This document shows, piece after piece, positions 61,013 to 64,000 of a stretch of DNA of 64,000 nucleotides. The stretch is from Nocardia sp. CDC159 (GTDB lineage: Bacteria; Actinomycetota; Actinomycetes; Mycobacteriales; Mycobacteriaceae). Position numbers and translations under genes: made by a program. Position 1 is the stretch's first letter, and each line of letters opens with the position of its first letter. The notes beneath the pieces are model-generated. The model saw only the letters and a list, made by a program, of their open reading frames with translations, did no database searches and was not told the DNA's origin. Location: NCBI RefSeq assembly GCF_023740735.1, contig NZ_JAMRXH010000010.1, positions 1 through 64,000 on the forward strand, given 5' to 3'.

Positions 61013-61129
61013 ATGGAGATCCAGAACGTGGTCGCACTGGCGACCATGGTGACCGACGACGAACTGATCGACGACGCGCCGATCAGCGTGTTCTCGGTCG
61101 CCTACTGCGACGACGCGTATTTCGGGTGA
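61013..61129 (+). CDS. Lanthipeptide precursor 5, diverged leader
   Basis: A 38-aa peptide gene after a 93-bp gap. The leader MEIQNVVALATMVTDDELIDDAP lacks the KVLxLQLQ box but keeps the acidic-Ala-Pro end, and the core ISVFSVAYCDDAYFG keeps S25-x2-S28-x3-C32 at the same distance from the Pro. AAAGGACAGCACA precedes the ATG. It ends 4 bp before the MFS gene. It is probably processed by the same enzymes but may be recognised differently. Confidence 0.75.
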   Translation: MEIQNVVALATMVTDDELIDDAPISVFSVAYCDDAYFG

Positions 61130-61133
61130 CACG

Positions 61134-62399
61134 ATGACCGCATCGGCTATCGCGGCCTCGCCCGGGGCCGACCTGCGGACCTACCGGGTCGCGCAGGCGG
61201 CCTCGACCCTTGGCAGCACCCTCACCGCCACCGCGGTCTCCGTGGTCGCGGTGGTCGGGTTGGAGGCCGGGCCGCACGAGGTGTCGCTCATCGTCGCCGC
61301 CGGGACGATCCCGCCGCTGGTGCTCGGCCCGGTGGCGGGGGTGCTGCTGGACCGGGTGAGCAGGCCGCGCCGGCTGATGCTGGGAGCCGACCTGGTCGCC
61401 GCGACGGCCGTGCTGTGCTGTGCGGCGGCGATGACCGCGGGCGTGCTGACCGTGGCCGGACTCGCCGCGCAGTCGTTCGTGCTGGGCCTGGCGCGGGTGG
61501 TGATCGAGGGCCTGTACTTCGGTCATCTGCGGACGCTCGGGGTCGCCGATATCGGCCGGGCGCGGGCCGGACTGCAATCGACGACGATGATCGCGCGGTC
61601 GGTCGGCGCCTCGGCCGCGGGTCCGCTGGTGGCCTCGGTCGGGGCGGCGGCCATGTTCGCCTGCGACGCGGTCAGCTATCTGGTGAGCGCCTACTGTCTC
61701 ACCCGGCTGCGGGCGCCGGACCGGCGGCCGATCCGGCAGCGCTGCGGCTTCGGCCGCGAATTCCTCGACGGCGTACGGGCATTGCGCGGGCACCCGCTGC
61801 TCGCGGCACTGGCGATGTATCTGCTGGCGGGTGGGGCGGCCTCGGGCGGTGTCACCGCCCTGCGGGCGGTATTTCTGCTCGACGAGGTCTCGTTACCCGT
61901 TGCGGTGTACGGGATTCCGGCCGTGGTGGCCACGCTGGCCGGGGCCGCCGGGGCGCTGCTCGCGCCACGGGTACATGCCCGGGCGGTGCCCGCGCGGCGG
62001 GTGCTGTCGGTGGCGGTGCTCGGCGGGGCCGTCGGCACGGCCGCCCTGCCGCTGGCGGCCGGGCCGATGCCCGCGGTGCTGCTGGCGGCCTGCCTCGGCG
62101 CGGCGGTGCCCATGTTCTTCGGCGCGGTGCTCAATATCGCGCTGGTGACGGTGGTGGGCGAGGGCGTCGGTGACGGATATTTCGCCCGGATCGGCGCGCT
62201 GCTGTCCACCGGGACCACCGCGGCGAGTCTGTTCGGCGCGGTCCTGGCCGGTGTGCTCGGCGAACGCTGCGGGACCCGCATCGGAATCTGGGCGTTCGTG
62301 GTCGCCGATCTGCTCGCGGCCCTCGCCTTTCTCCTGATCGTCGGCCGCGCGCCGACGGTCCACGACAGCACTGACGATTCGATTGTGAAGGTGGCGTGA
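61134..62399 (+). CDS. MFS exporter of the lanthipeptide cluster
   Basis: A 421-aa major facilitator with 12 helices, of the MFS_3 (EntS-like) branch: GPVAGVLLDRVSRPRRLMLGADL, GHLRTLGVADIGRARAGLQSTTMIARSVGASAAGPLVASVG, and a second half with MFFGAVLNIALVTVVGEGVGDGYFARIGALLSTG. The ATG is 4 bp after precursor 5 and the stop overlaps the peptidase gene (ATGA), so it is cotranscribed and is the likely exporter of the mature peptides. Class III clusters more often use ABC transporters. Confidence 0.87.
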   Translation: MTASAIAASPGADLRTYRVAQAASTLGSTLTATAVSVVAVVGLEAGPHEVSLIVAAGTIPPLVLGPVAGVLLDRVSRPRRLMLGADLVAATAVLCCAAAMTAGVLTVAGLAAQSFVLGLARVVIEGLYFGHLRTLGVADIGRARAGLQSTTMIARSVGASAAGPLVASVGAAAMFACDAVSYLVSAYCLTRLRAPDRRPIRQRCGFGREFLDGVRALRGHPLLAALAMYLLAGGAASGGVTALRAVFLLDEVSLPVAVYGIPAVVATLAGAAGALLAPRVHARAVPARRVLSVAVLGGAVGTAALPLAAGPMPAVLLAACLGAAVPMFFGAVLNIALVTVVGEGVGDGYFARIGALLSTGTTAASLFGAVLAGVLGERCGTRIGIWAFVVADLLAALAFLLIVGRAPTVHDSTDDSIVKVA

Positions 62400-64000
62400 T
62401 GACTGCCGAATATCCGGATGCCCCCGCGTCCGACGCCTGGGACGACCTGCACGGCATGCGGATTCCCGATCCGTTCCGGCCGCTCGAGGATCCCGAGGAT
62501 CCGGCGAATCTGGCCTGGGTCGCGGCCCAGCGGCGGCTGGCCGAGAGCTATCTCGCCGACCTGCCCGGTCAGCGGCGATTGCGAGAAGTGCTGGACGACA
62601 TCGTCGTTGCGGGACCCACCGCCTCGCCGGTGAAATCCGCCGGGAGCCGCCGCTTCCGGGTCGGCCGGGCCCGGGCGGCCGGACCGTGGCAGCTCCAGGT
62701 CGCCGACGGGCCCGAGGCCGACTGGCGAACGCTGCTCGACGCGTCCGCCCTCGGCGCGGGGGCGATCCTGCGGCGCTGGACGCCCTCGCCCGACGGCCGT
62801 TTCGTCGCGGTGCAGGCCAGCGTGGGCGGGTCCGAGGCCGCGACCCCGCTCGCGCTGCTCGACGCCGCGACCGGCGCCGTGCTGCGCACCTGCGCGCTGA
62901 CCCGGTACGCGCCGGTGGAGTGGCTGGCCGACAGCAGCGGCTATTACTACGTACGGCGGCACGCCGACCGCGGCGGCAGTGGCGTCTACCGGCATCGGGT
63001 GGGCACCGCGATCGCCGACGACGAACTGCTCGTCGGCGACGACAATCCGGTGGGCCGCTATCACCTCACCTTCTGGCACGACCGCTGGCTGATCATCACC
63101 GGTCGCTCCGGCACCAGCCGCAATACCCGCGTGTCGATCGTCGATGTGGCCGAGGGCGGCGCGCCGCGACCGCTGGATCTGGGCGGGCTCTCCTCGGCCG
63201 GGGTCGTGGTCGACGGCGACGGCCGGATTGTGGCGCTCTCGACCGCCAGCTCCGAATTCGGGCAGTTGCTCGTGGCCGAACCGGAGCCCGGGGGCGGCTG
63301 GGGTCCGTGGCGGGTGCTGGTCACGGCCGACGCGCCCGCGGTGCTGTCCGCATTCGCCCTGGCCCCGGCCGAGGACGGCGACCGGCTGCTGGTGCTGCGC
63401 ACCCGCGACGGCTACGCGGAGCTGTCGGTGCACGACGCTCGATGCGGCACTTGGCTTTTCGATGTCGAGCTGCCCGGCGCGGGGACGGTCGCGGCGATCA
63501 GATCCGGCGACGAGCCCGGCATACTGGTGCTGAGCTACACCGACTGGATTCGCCCGCTCGGGGCATGGCGGCTGGATCTGCGCTCGGGGCGGGTCGCCCC
63601 GGTCGAGCCCGCCGCGCGCACGCTGCCCGGAATCACCGTCATCCGCACGACATATCGCTCCGCCGACGACACCGAGGTGCCGCTGACCGTGCTCGCCCCG
63701 TGCGGACCGCGCGTGCCCCGGCCCGCCATCCTCAGCTGCTACGGCGGCTTCGGCATCACCTTCCGCCCGGGTTATCAGCCCGACGGCCTGACCTGGGTGC
63801 TCGCCGGGGGCGTCATGGCGATCGCCGGGGTGCGCGGCGGTGGTGAGCGCGGCCGCCGCTGGCACCTCGACGGCGCGGGCGTGCACAAACTCAATGCCTT
63901 CACCGACCTGCACGCCGCGGGGGACTGGCTGGTCGACACCGGCTGGACCCGCCGCGGTCAGCTGGCGCTGCTCGGTGGCAGCAACGGCGGCCTGATGGCG
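62399..64000 (+). CDS. Prolyl oligopeptidase (S9), 3' part missing
   Basis: A serine peptidase of the prolyl oligopeptidase family that cleaves after proline. Only 534 codons are in the window. DAPASDAWDDLHGMRIPDPFRPLEDPEDPANLAWVAAQRRLAESYLADLP is the family N-terminus, a seven-bladed propeller follows, and the hydrolase domain begins near PAILSCYGGFGITFRPGYQPDGLTWVLAGGVMAIAGVRGGGERG. The nucleophile Ser528 in LLGGSNGGLMA is at the very edge; Asp and His are outside. The ATG overlaps the MFS stop. In the related flavipeptin system a POP (FlaP) removes class III leaders, and all five precursors here have Pro just before the core. Confidence 0.88.
   Translation, partial: MTAEYPDAPASDAWDDLHGMRIPDPFRPLEDPEDPANLAWVAAQRRLAESYLADLPGQRRLREVLDDIVVAGPTASPVKSAGSRRFRVGRARAAGPWQLQVADGPEADWRTLLDASALGAGAILRRWTPSPDGRFVAVQASVGGSEAATPLALLDAATGAVLRTCALTRYAPVEWLADSSGYYYVRRHADRGGSGVYRHRVGTAIADDELLVGDDNPVGRYHLTFWHDRWLIITGRSGTSRNTRVSIVDVAEGGAPRPLDLGGLSSAGVVVDGDGRIVALSTASSEFGQLLVAEPEPGGGWGPWRVLVTADAPAVLSAFALAPAEDGDRLLVLRTRDGYAELSVHDARCGTWLFDVELPGAGTVAAIRSGDEPGILVLSYTDWIRPLGAWRLDLRSGRVAPVEPAARTLPGITVIRTTYRSADDTEVPLTVLAPCGPRVPRPAILSCYGGFGITFRPGYQPDGLTWVLAGGVMAIAGVRGGGERGRRWHLDGAGVHKLNAFTDLHAAGDWLVDTGWTRRGQLALLGGSNGGLMA

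Overview
The window is about 70% GC and reads like the chromosome of a mycolic-acid actinobacterium, most likely a Nocardia or close relative. The reasons are the actinobacterial integration host factor (mIHF) placed before gmk-rpoZ-coaBC-metK, an actinobacterial pyr operon with a PyrR site over the ribosome binding site, MmpS/MmpL, an LGFP-repeat cell-wall protein, an AftB-like GT-C glycosyltransferase, a PriA without a Walker A motif, and many GTG/TTG starts. No rRNA, tRNA, CRISPR array, transposase or phage gene was seen. The species assignment is inference.

Layout. 0-3.4 kb holds the start of aroC (left edge, minus strand), a prepilin peptidase, two perfect DnaA boxes and a pepQ-efp-nusB-YciI operon. 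3.4-13 kb is a mixed accessory stretch: a serine hydrolase, an ArsB/NhaD-type permease overlapping a serpin, small secreted and NTF2-fold proteins, a GXWXG/DUF4334 protein, an FAD monooxygenase broken by two frameshifts, a CPBP protease, an HD hydrolase, and an AlkB homologue behind a near-consensus LexA box. 13-26 kb carries cell-envelope genes (GT-C transferase, LGFP protein), a MarR/P450 divergent pair with two mirror operators, two MFS transporters, a Na+/H+ antiporter and a large SARP/AfsR regulator overlapping an MFS exporter gene. 26-38 kb carries mmpS-mmpL, an F420-dependent-reductase-like gene with a TetR regulator, hydrolase and DJ-1 genes, a CGNR regulator divergent from an MFS exporter, remnants of broken genes, and a cNMP-domain/thioredoxin-reductase-like fusion.

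38.5-55 kb is core metabolism: pyrR-pyrB-pyrC-(PH-domain membrane protein)-carA-carB-(84-aa protein)-pyrF makes UMP de novo and ends in a strong hairpin. mIHF-gmk-rpoZ-coaBC-metK and priA follow. Between metK and priA the 3' end of metK is repeated three more times in 85-bp units. Each unit carries a Shine-Dalgarno, an ATG and a 12-codon minigene ending in the same peptide as MetK, and all differences inside the shared codons are synonymous. The last minigene stop directly abuts the priA start. Tandem repeats built around GGGGACA follow priA, and a related array occurs at 11.9 kb.

55-64 kb: a NarL-type two-component pair and an unknown gene (minus strand) precede a class III lanthipeptide cluster. 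It has a LanKC-type lyase-kinase-cyclase, five short precursor genes that all share an acidic-Pro-x-S-x-x-S-x-x-x-C motif (a labionin pattern), an MFS exporter and a prolyl oligopeptidase running off the right edge. The invariant Pro just before every core makes the peptidase the likely leader protease. This cluster and the metK minigene array are the two most unusual parts of the window.
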